Source of the DNA: a virus
Reading direction: 5' to 3' (one strand)
IMG/VR virus record: IMGVR_UViG_3300033144_002169
Location: 1-47,465 of that record
DNA: 47,465 nucleotides
The notes under the pieces were generated by a model that had not been told where the DNA came from, did not search any database, and was given only the letters and a program-made list of their open reading frames with translations. The translations under genes were made by a program, and so were the position numbers. Position 1 is the first letter of the stretch. Every line of letters begins with the position of its first letter. Below, piece after piece: positions 13,856-22,404 of this stretch.

Positions 13856-16127
13856 TCTGCTCTTCTTCGACTCCGAGACCCATCGCATCGCGGCGGGCAA
13901 CATCGCGCCGGAAATGATCTGCGGGATCTTCACCGTGGCTGACGACCGCATGCCCCCCAAGACCAAGGTGCTAGGCAACCATCCCGACGACGGGCTGGAG
14001 GAGATGATCGAGTGGATGCTGTCGGACGACGACATCACGGTCGTCACGCAGCGGGGAGGGTTCGACTATGCGGTCATCTGCCGCACGTTCCCGCGCCTCA
14101 TCCCTCTGGTCTACGCCAAGCTGATCGCCGGGCTCGCGACCGATACTATGTGGCGCGAGAAGCTGCTGAACCTCTCGACCACCGGGCGGCTGGACAACCT
14201 GGAGCTGCCGGACGGGTCGAATAAACGCATCAGCTACAGCATGGAGGCGATGGCCTCGCAGTACCTCGGGCTCGACCTGAGCGCGGAGAAGGGAGACATC
14301 GAGGAGAGCTGGCGCGCGAACTACGGCACGCTCGACGGATGGCTCGCGAGCGAGTACCCCGAGGGTGCCTACCAGTACGCCAAGGGTGACGGCGAGACGA
14401 CGGCGGACATCTACTTCGCGCAGGAGTCGCGCCTGGAGCAGTTCAGCTTCGCGTCCACCGAGACCGAGGAGTTCCAGATCGTCAAGGACTTCGTGCTCTA
14501 CATGATGAGCGCGTGGGGGATGGAGACTGACCCCGAGGCCACCGAGGAGATGGCAGGCAAGGTGCAAGTCGTCATGGACGCCACCAAGGACTTGCTCGAA
14601 GAGTCCGGCATCCTCCGAGGCCCCGGGCGCTACGGCCCGCCGTACGCCAAGGACATGGACAAGGCTCTCGACGCCATCCTCACCGAGTTCGGCACTGAGT
14701 TCTATAGCGAGTGGGATGAGCAGAGCGACGACTGGAGCGAGCTTGGCGAGTTCCTCAAGGAGAACGGCGTCAAGATGAAGGTGCCGAAGGGGAAGGACGG
14801 CACGAAGAACAAGGCCAAGCTCCAGGAGCACCTTGAAGCGCTCTACAAGAAGCTCGGCGAGATCCCGCCGATGACTGATGGTGGTGAGAGCGGCGAGCCC
14901 CAGATCAAGTGTGACGCCGAGGTGCAGGAGTACCTCGCGGTGAAGTGCCCGATCATGGGGCAGTACCACGAGCGCGAGGCGCTCGGCAAGATCAAGAACC
15001 AGATGATCCCGGTGCTGCGGAGCGGCCCGGTCGTGTACCCGAGCTACGACGCGATCAAGGAGACGGGTCGCACGTCGAGCTTCGACGGCGGCAAGGTCAA
15101 GGACTCGAAGACCGAGCGCAACTACCCCTCGGTCAACATCCAGCAGATCCCGAACTTCATCCAGGGCCTCGACCCGCGCCGCTGCTTCCGCCCCCGCGCG
15201 GGCACGGTGTTCTTCGACGTGGACTTCACCGGCCTGGAGCTGGCGTGCGTCGGCCACGTCACGGGCGAGCTGTTCGGGCAGTCGGTCCACCGCGATCTCT
15301 ACAACGACGGTGTGGACCTGCACGGCTACCTGGGCGCGCAGCTAGCGCTGCACTCCAACGAGAGCCAGCACGCGCTCCTGCCTGACTTCCAGAGCGCCGT
15401 GCGCGACGAGGGCATCAGCTCCGATCCGATGGGCGTGTACCTCGCCTTCAAGACGCTCAAGACCCACGACGATGAAGAGGTGCGTGAGTTCTTCAAGCAC
15501 TTCCGCTCGTTCGCGAAGCCGGTCGGCCTCGGGTTCCCCGGCGGGCTCGGCCCCGCTACCATGGTGGACTTCGCGCGCAAGAAGTACAAGGTCGTCCTCA
15601 CCGAAGAGGAGGCGTACGACTACCGCGAGTTCTGGCGCGCGACCTACCCCGAGATGCCCCAGTTCTTCGACTGGATCAACGGGCAGACCGACCAGTACAA
15701 CGGCTCGGGCGAGGGCAGCAACTACACCTACACGACGCCGATGGGCCTCGTGCGTCGCGGCGCGAGCTTCTGCGCTGCTGCCAACGGGTGCTGCATGCAG
15801 AGCCCGGGTGCGGAGGCTGCGATGATGGGAGCCATCCTCGTGAGCCGCGCGTGCTACGACCCGACACAGAACAGCATCCTCTACGGGTGCCGACCGATCG
15901 CCTTCGTCCATGACCAGCTCATCGGCGAGACGACCAAGGACAGCTCACTGTGGGCTGCCCAGTGCGAGGAAGTTGCCAGGCTCATGTGCGAAGGCGCAGA
16001 GATGGTGCTGACCTCGATCAAGATGCGAACCGACGAAGCCTTGCTGACTGCCGTTTGGACGAAGGCAGCCGACCCGGTGCGCGACCCTGAAACCCAAGAA
16101 CTTCAAGTGTGGAGACCGACAGTATGA
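13848..16127 (+). CDS. DNA polymerase family A with 3'-5' exonuclease domain
   Basis: 759 residues from ATG 13848. The N-terminal exonuclease is marked by FFDSET (D8, E10). Polymerase motif A is DFTGLEL (D459, E464), motif B is FAKPVGLGFPGGLG, and motif C is FVHDQL (H688, D689, Q690). The usual motif C is HDE; here the Glu is Gln, while the catalytic Asp is kept. No 5'-3' exonuclease domain. A charged insert (about 270-345, Lys/Glu-rich) separates exonuclease and polymerase. It is the replicative polymerase, working with the primase-helicase and SNF2 helicase. It ends in an ATGA overlap with the DUF5664 gene. Confidence 0.9.
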   Translation: MTDLLFFDSETHRIAAGNIAPEMICGIFTVADDRMPPKTKVLGNHPDDGLEEMIEWMLSDDDITVVTQRGGFDYAVICRTFPRLIPLVYAKLIAGLATDTMWREKLLNLSTTGRLDNLELPDGSNKRISYSMEAMASQYLGLDLSAEKGDIEESWRANYGTLDGWLASEYPEGAYQYAKGDGETTADIYFAQESRLEQFSFASTETEEFQIVKDFVLYMMSAWGMETDPEATEEMAGKVQVVMDATKDLLEESGILRGPGRYGPPYAKDMDKALDAILTEFGTEFYSEWDEQSDDWSELGEFLKENGVKMKVPKGKDGTKNKAKLQEHLEALYKKLGEIPPMTDGGESGEPQIKCDAEVQEYLAVKCPIMGQYHEREALGKIKNQMIPVLRSGPVVYPSYDAIKETGRTSSFDGGKVKDSKTERNYPSVNIQQIPNFIQGLDPRRCFRPRAGTVFFDVDFTGLELACVGHVTGELFGQSVHRDLYNDGVDLHGYLGAQLALHSNESQHALLPDFQSAVRDEGISSDPMGVYLAFKTLKTHDDEEVREFFKHFRSFAKPVGLGFPGGLGPATMVDFARKKYKVVLTEEEAYDYREFWRATYPEMPQFFDWINGQTDQYNGSGEGSNYTYTTPMGLVRRGASFCAAANGCCMQSPGAEAAMMGAILVSRACYDPTQNSILYGCRPIAFVHDQLIGETTKDSSLWAAQCEEVARLMCEGAEMVLTSIKMRTDEALLTAVWTKAADPVRDPETQELQVWRPTV

Positions 16128-17272
16128 CCCAGCAAGACGAAGGACCCATTGACCCTTTCGACATGCCGAATCGCGGAGGCATCTCCGAGTTCGCTCGGCA
16201 GGAAGAGCTGCGACAGGAGCGCCTCATCCGCGTGAACGACGAAATGGACAAACTCACCGCTGGCGGTCGAAACGCTCGCCATCTCGCCTTTATGCGCGAG
16301 AACGCGGGCAACATCAAGTCGCAGCTTGAGGCTGACACAACCTGCCTGACCGGCGACGGCAACCAGTTCGAGACCTCACCGATCGAGTATGTGGACGAAG
16401 CTCCCGGGGGCTCTATCGGTCTTCCGTGCTCCGACAACGGGCGCAAGGACACCAACCCGAAGGACGGCGTGGGCTCGCTCAAGCCGAGCTACTCGGCGGT
16501 TCCGATCCCCGTGCTCTACGAGCTGGGCGCGGCGCTGACCGAAGGCGCGCGCAAGTACGGCGGCTACAACTGGCGCGTGGCCGGTGTCCGCACGAGCGTC
16601 TACATCGACGCAGCCCGTCGCCACCTCGACTCCTTCATGGAGGGCGAGGACATCGACCCCGACTCCGGGCTGTCGCACATCACCAAGGCCATCGCGAGCC
16701 TGACGGTGTTCCGCGACGCGCAGATTCAGGGCATGGTGCAGAACGACGACCGCCCGCCGAGCACGCAGGCCCCCTTCATGCAGGAAGTCACGGAGCGGAT
16801 GGCAGACATCCAACGTCGCTACCCCAACCCGGTGCCGAACTTCACACAGGAGCAGGTCCAGCACAAGCGGACCACCCCGGTCTCGACTTACGGCGGGCAG
16901 ACGCTTGGGTTCGACATCGAAGTCATGCTCCCCGCTGACGGAGCGCCCGAAGGCTTCGTGTGGGCGCAGCAGGGCGAACGACGCCTCGACCCGGACCAAG
17001 CGCTCGCAGTCGCTCAGGCGCTCAGGGACGACGGCTACAGGCAACGTGTAGTGCGCGTCATGCGCGCCATGCAGAAGGTCGAGCAGATGGCGGACGCCAC
17101 CGAGTTCGTCGTGGGTGAGATGCGCGAGCCCTTCACCACGGTGTTCGTCGGCGATCCGTCCCTGACGGAGATGACCGAGGACGAGGCGCTGGAGCAGCAG
17201 GCCGAGGAGGCCGAGATCGAGCAGCGCGACGACTTCGAGCAGCCGGACCCGTTCGGCGAAGGGAGGCACTAG
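16124..17272 (+). CDS. DUF5664 / dATP-dGTP diphosphohydrolase-like protein
   Basis: 382 residues from ATG 16124 (ATGA overlap with polymerase; GGAG at 16111). The core (about 105-200) has GRKDTNPKDGVGSLKPSYSAVP, LYELGAALTEGARKYGGYNW and RRHLDSFMEGEDIDPDSGLSHI, the marks of the phage DUF5664 family, some members of which (cyanophage S-2L MazZ) hydrolyse dATP and dGTP. That activity is inferred here. Residues 40-68 are oddly a near copy of the tape-measure C-terminus. The C-terminal 170 residues are unassigned, ending acidic (EDEALEQQAEEAEIEQRDDF). With the HD and MazG-like genes it gives three potential dNTP hydrolases. Confidence 0.75.
   Translation: MTQQDEGPIDPFDMPNRGGISEFARQEELRQERLIRVNDEMDKLTAGGRNARHLAFMRENAGNIKSQLEADTTCLTGDGNQFETSPIEYVDEAPGGSIGLPCSDNGRKDTNPKDGVGSLKPSYSAVPIPVLYELGAALTEGARKYGGYNWRVAGVRTSVYIDAARRHLDSFMEGEDIDPDSGLSHITKAIASLTVFRDAQIQGMVQNDDRPPSTQAPFMQEVTERMADIQRRYPNPVPNFTQEQVQHKRTTPVSTYGGQTLGFDIEVMLPADGAPEGFVWAQQGERRLDPDQALAVAQALRDDGYRQRVVRVMRAMQKVEQMADATEFVVGEMREPFTTVFVGDPSLTEMTEDEALEQQAEEAEIEQRDDFEQPDPFGEGRH
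16241..16327 (+). repeat. dispersed repeat copy A (shared with tape-measure 3' end)
   Basis: These 87 bases match 32678-32761 with about nine substitutions and one extra codon; the first 26 bases are identical. Both are read in frame and encode EMDKLTAGGRNA...LAFMRENAGNI. The motif suits a tape-measure C-terminus and looks foreign in a nucleotide hydrolase. Confidence 0.9.
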
Positions 17273-17275
17273 GCC

Positions 17276-17467
17276 ATGGCGATCATCCTACGCATCCCCG
17301 ACCTCGGGCCGGACTCCATCGTGCAGGCAGAGCGGGCCGTCCTGGTCCGCGCCCTGCGGGACAGCGGGGGGCATGCCGAAACGGCAGCCGCCCTCCTGGA
17401 CATAGGCGCGAGCACGATGTACCGCAAGATCGTAGAGCAAGGCATCGCGGAGGAGGAGAGATTTTAG
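17276..17467 (+). CDS. Fis-type helix-turn-helix DNA-binding protein
   Basis: 63 residues from ATG 17276, four bases after the previous stop. The second half (ERAVLVRALRDSGGHAETAAALLDIGASTMYRKIVEQGI) matches the Fis/NtrC C-terminal HTH pattern: I/L-x-x-A-L-x-x-x-x-G-x-x-x-x-A-A-x-x-L-x-I-x-x-x-T-x-Y-R-K. It should bind DNA as a dimer, probably at inverted repeats. It is the only obvious HTH regulator in the window apart from the NUMOD4 protein, so it is a candidate for acting on the phage promoters. It lies just upstream of promoter 4, which could allow autoregulation. Confidence 0.75.
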   Translation: MAIILRIPDLGPDSIVQAERAVLVRALRDSGGHAETAAALLDIGASTMYRKIVEQGIAEEERF

Positions 17468-17477
17468 CGGATTCCGC

Positions 17478-17506
17478 TTGACGGACTACTGCCTCTGAGG
17501 TAGTAT
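17478..17506 (+). promoter_or_regulatory. sigma70-like phage promoter 4 with spacer dyad
   Basis: TTGACG 17478-17483, 17-bp spacer, TAGTAT 17501-17506. Dyad: CCTC (17492-17495)-T-GAGG (17497-17500), with flanking ACTA / TAGT. AGCGGA-T-TCCGCT overlaps the upstream edge of the -35. The ~95-base leader to the RuvC-like gene holds no other gene. Confidence 0.7.
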
Positions 17507-17599
17507 ACCCCTGAATCTGGAAGCACAATCCGACAAGGGGGAACAGCGGCTCAAAAGGCACACCGCGCCTCCAAGGATGATTTCCAGGACCATGAGATC

Positions 17600-18175
17600 A
17601 TGAACAAGAGTGAGTACACCATCGGAATCGACCCTGACCTCCACGACCTCTCCATCGGGGTGTGGAACGGCAACGGGCCAGTCTCGGCCTACGTCGTCCA
17701 CCTCAAGCGCGAGAAGGGACTGGAGCGAGAGGAGGCAGTTGACCGGATGGTGCGAGAGTTCAGGACTCGACTAGAGCAGCTCGTGGAGAAGAAGTATCCG
17801 GGGCCGCGCGTGGTGGTGATGGAGGGTCAGTCCCTCCGACGACGCGGAAGGGCGCAACACAAGCGACCGGACGACATCGTGCGGCTAGCCCAAGTGGCAG
17901 CCCAGTGTCTAGGCATGCTGCGCATGTCCTTCCACCCCCTGACCTCGTTCGAGTTCCCCGACCCTGAGCGCTGGAAGGGTAGCGTCGCCAAGCACGCGAT
18001 GCAGTCACGCCTTTACCGCGTGCTGGGATGGGGATACACTATCGTGGGGACAGGCGCGAACAAGTACGCGCGCCCGGACAACCCGCCCACCTCTTTCGAC
18101 CACATTTCCAAGGGTCAGTGGAAGCACGTCGGCGACGCGCTGCTACTCGCCAAGTGGGGGTATGAATCCGCATGA
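17600..18175 (+). CDS. RuvC-like Holliday junction resolvase / RNase H-fold nuclease
   Basis: 191 residues from ATG 17600. The RNase H-fold strand IGIDPDLHDLSIGVW holds D11, VVVMEGQ holds E75, and the C-terminal helix QWKHVGDALLLAKWG holds H176 and D179, matching the acidic catalytic set of RuvC-type resolvases. It should cut branched DNA before packaging. An ATG eight bases earlier (17592) is out of frame. It is the first gene after promoter 4 and ends in an ATGA overlap with the phosphoesterase. It could alternatively be another RNase H-fold endonuclease. Confidence 0.75.
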   Translation: MNKSEYTIGIDPDLHDLSIGVWNGNGPVSAYVVHLKREKGLEREEAVDRMVREFRTRLEQLVEKKYPGPRVVVMEGQSLRRRGRAQHKRPDDIVRLAQVAAQCLGMLRMSFHPLTSFEFPDPERWKGSVAKHAMQSRLYRVLGWGYTIVGTGANKYARPDNPPTSFDHISKGQWKHVGDALLLAKWGYESA

Positions 18176-19470
18176 CAAACAAGAAGCCGACCGCCTCAGA
18201 GATCAAGCAGGCCCAGCTCGACGAGATGATGAGCAAGGCCATGGCCGCTCGCGAGGAGAACGTCCACCTCATCCGCGAGGTGAAGCGCGACCCGAAGCTC
18301 GCCAAGCGCATGCGCAAGCTACTCTGCGACGATCTCAAGCGGATCTACTCGATCCCTGCGATGCTCGGCCCGAGCGCGTCGCGCGACCGCTACCGCGAGC
18401 TGGGGCACTACTCGCCCGTGCTGGTGCGCTACCTCATAGGCACCTGGGCCGAGTTCCAACGGCAGGCCGGGATAACCGACTCGCTCGGCTCGAAACAGGT
18501 CGAGCGCAACATCTCCAAGACGCTGCGGGCGCAGCAGATCATGGAGTATGCCGATTCCAACGTCAAGCCGTGGGACGACGCCTATTCGACCCTGGACATG
18601 ACCTCCGACGAGGTGACGCTCCAGATCGGCTCCGACTTTCACTCGAAGTTCTGCGACCCGTTCGCGCTGCGCGTGTGGTTCGAGGTGATGAGGATGGTCC
18701 AGCCGGACGGCGTGCGATACAACGGCGACGTGGTGGACTTCCCCTCGCTCTCCCGTCACCGCCAGCTCCCGGGCGCGTTCGCCATGAGCTTGCAGGAGGA
18801 GTGCAACTTCGTCAAGAACGAGCTATTCGGGCGCGCCCGCAAGCTCCTGCCCGACGCGGACATCAAACTCATCATGGGCAACCACGACATCCGCATGGTG
18901 ACTGCCCTCGCGGACTCCGGGCCTATGTTCATCAGCATGGACTCGCTCAAGTACAACGAACTGATGGGCCTCGACGAGCACGAGGTCGGCCTCGTGGCGC
19001 GCTCGACATTCCTCAACCCGAACGCGATGATGCGCAAGAACGACATCGCGCAGAACTGGGAGACGCTACCTGACGCCTACGGGCGTCCGTTCTACACCAC
19101 GGTCCATGGCTTCCTGACGGGCAAGGGCTCGGCGGCCAAGCACCTCGCGCGCTTCGGCACCAACGGCAACAACGGACACATGCATAACCCTGAGATGACC
19201 ACGGGCGGCAGCCTCGCCACAGGCATCTGCGAGTGGTCGCAGACTGGCACGATGGCCTACCCTCCCGCCGTGGACGCGGGCTACCTGCCTGGTCCGACCG
19301 AAAGCTACGGGCACATGACCACGTTCAACATAGTGCGCTTGTTCCCGAAGGCCCGCCACGTCCAGCACGATCAGGTCAAGATCGGCGAGACTATGGCCTA
19401 CTTCGGCGGGTACATCTGGGAGATTACCGACGAGGAACTTGACGCCCGCGCGGCGATGATGGAAGTATGA
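18172..19470 (+). CDS. calcineurin-like metallophosphoesterase
   Basis: 432 residues. Motifs in order: GSDFH (D155, H157), NGDVVD (D186), GNHD (236-239), VHG (H312) and GHMH (335-338), the complete two-metal phosphoesterase set. About 120 helical, Lys/Arg-rich residues precede the catalytic domain and may bind nucleic acid. Phage members act on DNA ends, cyclic nucleotides or RNA 2'-3' cyclic phosphates; which applies here cannot be told. It overlaps the RuvC-like gene by ATGA, suggesting joint DNA processing. The same operon head also follows promoter 4. Confidence 0.85.
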   Translation: MTNKKPTASEIKQAQLDEMMSKAMAAREENVHLIREVKRDPKLAKRMRKLLCDDLKRIYSIPAMLGPSASRDRYRELGHYSPVLVRYLIGTWAEFQRQAGITDSLGSKQVERNISKTLRAQQIMEYADSNVKPWDDAYSTLDMTSDEVTLQIGSDFHSKFCDPFALRVWFEVMRMVQPDGVRYNGDVVDFPSLSRHRQLPGAFAMSLQEECNFVKNELFGRARKLLPDADIKLIMGNHDIRMVTALADSGPMFISMDSLKYNELMGLDEHEVGLVARSTFLNPNAMMRKNDIAQNWETLPDAYGRPFYTTVHGFLTGKGSAAKHLARFGTNGNNGHMHNPEMTTGGSLATGICEWSQTGTMAYPPAVDAGYLPGPTESYGHMTTFNIVRLFPKARHVQHDQVKIGETMAYFGGYIWEITDEELDARAAMMEV

Positions 19471-19670
19471 AGATCAGCCAGCAAGCAACCCGCGAAGGCG
19501 AGGACATCGTACTGCGAATGCACGAGCATCCGAGTGGGCGACTGATAGGCACCCGCGTCTGGACTGGCGCAGCAAAGTACCTACGACCAATGCAGGTCAA
19601 AGGGTATCTCACAATCATGGTTCCTGAGAAGGGGGGCCTCAACATCAAGCCCGGAAAGTCTAGGAAATGA
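19467..19670 (+). CDS. small basic hypothetical protein
   Basis: 67 residues from an ATGA overlap with the phosphoesterase. Short beta-like segments (EDIVLRMHEH, LIGTRVWT, KGYLTIMVPE) end in a basic tail (NIKPGKSRK). It has no signal peptide or membrane span. Its own stop overlaps the next start (ATGA). The unbroken chain of overlaps supports its reality; function unknown. Confidence 0.6.
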   Translation: MKISQQATREGEDIVLRMHEHPSGRLIGTRVWTGAAKYLRPMQVKGYLTIMVPEKGGLNIKPGKSRK

Positions 19671-20167
19671 ACACAAACCATTCCACGGACACAAAAATAA
19701 ATTTCACGGACATTATAGGACTCTGCATCGGCACCTGTTTGTTGGCAGGGGCAGTCTTTACGTTAGGCCCAAGCACCCCCGCGTTGATTCGCGCCGTAGA
19801 AAGAGTGCCCACGGTTGACGATGTGGTACCGATTCCTAGACCAGCCTCTCGGGCATGTTGTCCCGACCCTCACAGCTTCGTCAGGGTCACCCCCGAAACG
19901 CCGTTCGACGTGCCTGCGGGTAAGGCCTTTGTGGTCACGGCAGTAGGGAGCACGAGTGCTGCGACGCAATCTGTCCAGGTGTTCTTCGACGGCGATCTGT
20001 ATATTTTCTGGCGGGCTGACAGAGTAAACGGCGGAACCGAAAACTGGATCTCGCACCATGTGTCGGCTTACCCTACAGGACTCGCCGCGAATGGTGGTGT
20101 GATCTCCGTCGTAGATTCTGTGGCCGGAACCGATGGAGGCTTTGTCCTTGGGTATCTCTATCCCTGA
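19667..20167 (+). CDS. membrane-anchored or secreted beta-domain protein
   Basis: 166 residues. Residues ~14-42 (DIIGLCIGTCLLAGAVFTLGPSTPALI) form a hydrophobic anchor or uncleaved signal; the rest looks like an extracytoplasmic beta-domain (TPFDVPAGKAFVVTAVGS...VQVFFDGDLYIFW...). Codon usage is slightly more AT-rich at the 5' end than the neighbours. It ends this plus-strand operon, seven bases from the convergent minus-strand gene. It might be a structural or superinfection-exclusion protein; no family recognised. Confidence 0.6.
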   Translation: MNTNHSTDTKINFTDIIGLCIGTCLLAGAVFTLGPSTPALIRAVERVPTVDDVVPIPRPASRACCPDPHSFVRVTPETPFDVPAGKAFVVTAVGSTSAATQSVQVFFDGDLYIFWRADRVNGGTENWISHHVSAYPTGLAANGGVISVVDSVAGTDGGFVLGYLYP

Positions 20168-20173
20168 CAGAAT

Positions 20174-20731
20174 TCAGAGTTCAAACCCGATGTCGGTAAC
20201 GCTCGTCTCTGACCTCGTGGCAGGATCCAAGTCGATCGCTGAGAGCAACCCGCGCTCGAACGTGCGCAGCCCCACGTCGTCGGCACGCTGGGACGCGCCC
20301 TGTGCAAGTCGATCGAAGAACGGGCGCGGGCGGCTAGGCCCCACCGCGTCCACGACATACATAAACGCCCTCCCGCCCCGTCCCGCGCGCTCCCGATTCC
20401 TGCGCAGCCCCTCGCGGTACTGCTCCTCGGTGAGCCTCCGCACGTCCGTCTCCTTCACGGGCCGACCGTTGCGAAGACGGGGATCATCGTTCGGGTCGTC
20501 GAAGAAGACCAGCTTGCGGGCGTTGACAGGTGAGACGGACCCGCGCCCGTCGTGATACCAGACCGCCCAGTAGTGCGGGATGAAGAGATCCGCGCGCTGC
20601 TCCGATTCGTTGATGATGAGCCGGATGGCAGCCCGCAACGTCTTCGAGCCGATCGACTTCCGCACGAGCCGTAGCTCGCGCTCGCCGATCTCTTCAAGCA
20701 CCTTGCGTGTGAGCCTCTTAGGGTCGATCAC
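20174..20731 (-). CDS. putative neck / head-tail completion protein
   Basis: 185 residues on the minus strand, starting at GTG 20731, overlapping the portal stop by one base (TAGTG). Readable features: a helical N-terminus with RELRLVRKSIGSKTLRAAIRLIIN, then HYWAVWYHDGRGSVSP and VGPSRPRPFFDRL, a pattern like HK97 gp10-type tail-completion proteins (central HDG loop and a late P-F-F). It follows the portal gene in the same operon, consistent with a head-tail joint. No clear alternative role; the family call is tentative. Confidence 0.45.
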   Translation of the reverse strand: MIDPKRLTRKVLEEIGERELRLVRKSIGSKTLRAAIRLIINESEQRADLFIPHYWAVWYHDGRGSVSPVNARKLVFFDDPNDDPRLRNGRPVKETDVRRLTEEQYREGLRRNRERAGRGGRAFMYVVDAVGPSRPRPFFDRLAQGASQRADDVGLRTFERGLLSAIDLDPATRSETSVTDIGFEL

Positions 20732-22335
20732 TACTTACCTTGCCTACGCCCGATCTCGGCGTTCCCTGCCTGCGGAGCCTTGCGGCCTATGGCAGCTTGG
20801 TCCGATCGCGACATGGACGGCGAGCGGGTGGCCTTCGGATCGCCGGGCTTGCGGTCCCGCGCACCTTCGAGCAGGCCGTCGTCAGGGTTGCGACCCGAGC
20901 CCGCGATAGGCTCGGCCATGCCCGCCATGGTGTTCTGAGCACCGAGCGTCATGCCGTCGAGGATGGTGGCGAACCCGTTGCCCGGCTGGATGAACTGAGG
21001 CACGCCATTGTCGTCCATAGGCTTCGCGCTCTTCGCGACCCATAGATCCTTGCCGAGCGCCTTCGAGCCTCCGGTCGGCTGCGCGAACTTGATACCCTCA
21101 CCACCAAGGGTGCAGGAGAACACGCGCGAGAAGTTCTTCTGCGCTTGACCCAGCTTCCTCATCTGGAAGGTCAACATGGCGTTCGGTCCTTCGTTCGCCG
21201 CGCCGATCTTGCCGGGCAACGCGATGTTGGCGAGCTGCGGCGGCATGCCGTGGGCGGTCGCGATACGCATGTCGAGCGTGCCCGACTTCTCGGAGAAGCC
21301 GCTGTTCCCAGCGTCCTCCATCGCGAGCTTCTCAATCTGCACGGTCGTCTCCTCTGGGTTGCCGGGTATGTGGACGCCCTGCGCCTTGTGCGAGTTGCCG
21401 ATGCCTTGGTTCGCCTTGAGCATCGTCTCGATCTTCGACCAGCACCCGCCGATGTTCTTGCCTAGCAGGAACAGGAGGAACTCCGGGACACCCCGGTTGA
21501 AGTAGAAGTCGAACTCGTGTTGGGTCATGCACTGGACCAGCTCGATCGAAGGCACCGCGCTCATGTAGTCGGGGTAGCCGTAGTACGCCGAGCGGTTGGT
21601 GCTCTGCCTGATGTGGATGACCTCGCTGTTCACGATCGAGCCACCGAGCACGGAGACTGTACTGCGGTCACTCGGCAGGATCGCGTCGTTGGCGGGCGAG
21701 TTGTCGATCCCGTCCAGGTCGCTGTCGGCCTCTTGGTCGATCTCGCCGAAGCGCCCCTTGAGATCCTCCAGGTCGCCGAACTTCGCGAGCACGCGCGTGT
21801 CGGCTGCATCCTGCTCACCCTCGACGATGTAGTGGTACAGGTTGGCGCTGTCCTCCTCCTCGACCTCGATGTGGATGCCAGCGGACTCGATGTGGTGGAG
21901 CCCGGTCACGAGCCCCTTGTCTTCGTCGTCGCCGTACACCACTTCGAGGAAGCACTCGCCTGTCTCGAAGTAGTCTAGCGCCAGAGCGTCCAGCGAGTCC
22001 TGCCACGAGAACCTCGTCAGCGGGTCAAGCGTGTCGTGGATGTCTTGCTCGCGGTGGCCGAGGCCGACTGTGCTCGACACCTTGGCGTCGATACAGATGG
22101 CGTGCGTGGGGTTGAAGTCCTCCAGATCGCGCGCCGTCATCTTGTCGATGAGGTGGGACTTCTTGCCCACGCTGATGCCCTGATTGGTCTCACCGCGCTC
22201 AGGGTCTTCGGCGGCGATCTTGGCCGCCTTCTTGAGCAGGGTGAAGAGAGTCGAGCCCTCCCCACCATGGAGGTCGGGCGTGTCGGCCCGGGACGAGATC
22301 AGCTTCATCTCGCCGGGCAAGTTGGTGTCGGTCAT
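20731..22335 (-). CDS. phage portal protein
   Basis: 534 residues, starting at ATG 22335. The middle (YYGYPDYMSAVPSIELVQCMTQHEFDFYFNRGVPEFLLFLL) and the later ATAHGMPPQLANIAL...NEGPNAMLTFQMRKLGQAQKNF are typical of PBSX/HK97-type portal proteins, the dodecamer through which DNA enters and tail attaches. The C-terminal 70 residues are low-complexity and Gly/Pro/Arg-rich. Length suits the family. It lies on the strand opposite to the capsid operon, with its start facing promoter 5, which is unusual. The leader has a TCCCAA/TTGGGA hairpin (22367-22382). Confidence 0.8.
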   Translation of the reverse strand: MTDTNLPGEMKLISSRADTPDLHGGEGSTLFTLLKKAAKIAAEDPERGETNQGISVGKKSHLIDKMTARDLEDFNPTHAICIDAKVSSTVGLGHREQDIHDTLDPLTRFSWQDSLDALALDYFETGECFLEVVYGDDEDKGLVTGLHHIESAGIHIEVEEEDSANLYHYIVEGEQDAADTRVLAKFGDLEDLKGRFGEIDQEADSDLDGIDNSPANDAILPSDRSTVSVLGGSIVNSEVIHIRQSTNRSAYYGYPDYMSAVPSIELVQCMTQHEFDFYFNRGVPEFLLFLLGKNIGGCWSKIETMLKANQGIGNSHKAQGVHIPGNPEETTVQIEKLAMEDAGNSGFSEKSGTLDMRIATAHGMPPQLANIALPGKIGAANEGPNAMLTFQMRKLGQAQKNFSRVFSCTLGGEGIKFAQPTGGSKALGKDLWVAKSAKPMDDNGVPQFIQPGNGFATILDGMTLGAQNTMAGMAEPIAGSGRNPDDGLLEGARDRKPGDPKATRSPSMSRSDQAAIGRKAPQAGNAEIGRRQGK

Positions 22336-22404
22336 GGTCCCTCGTCAGGGTTGCGCAGGGAGACCGTCCCAACGTCTTGGGATAGGACTAGCCCCGCTTG
22401 AAGA

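Noticed and set aside
13971-15323. 450-residue antisense open frame opposite the DNA polymerase
   Set aside because: Shadow of a well supported polymerase gene; no ribosome site or recognisable domain.
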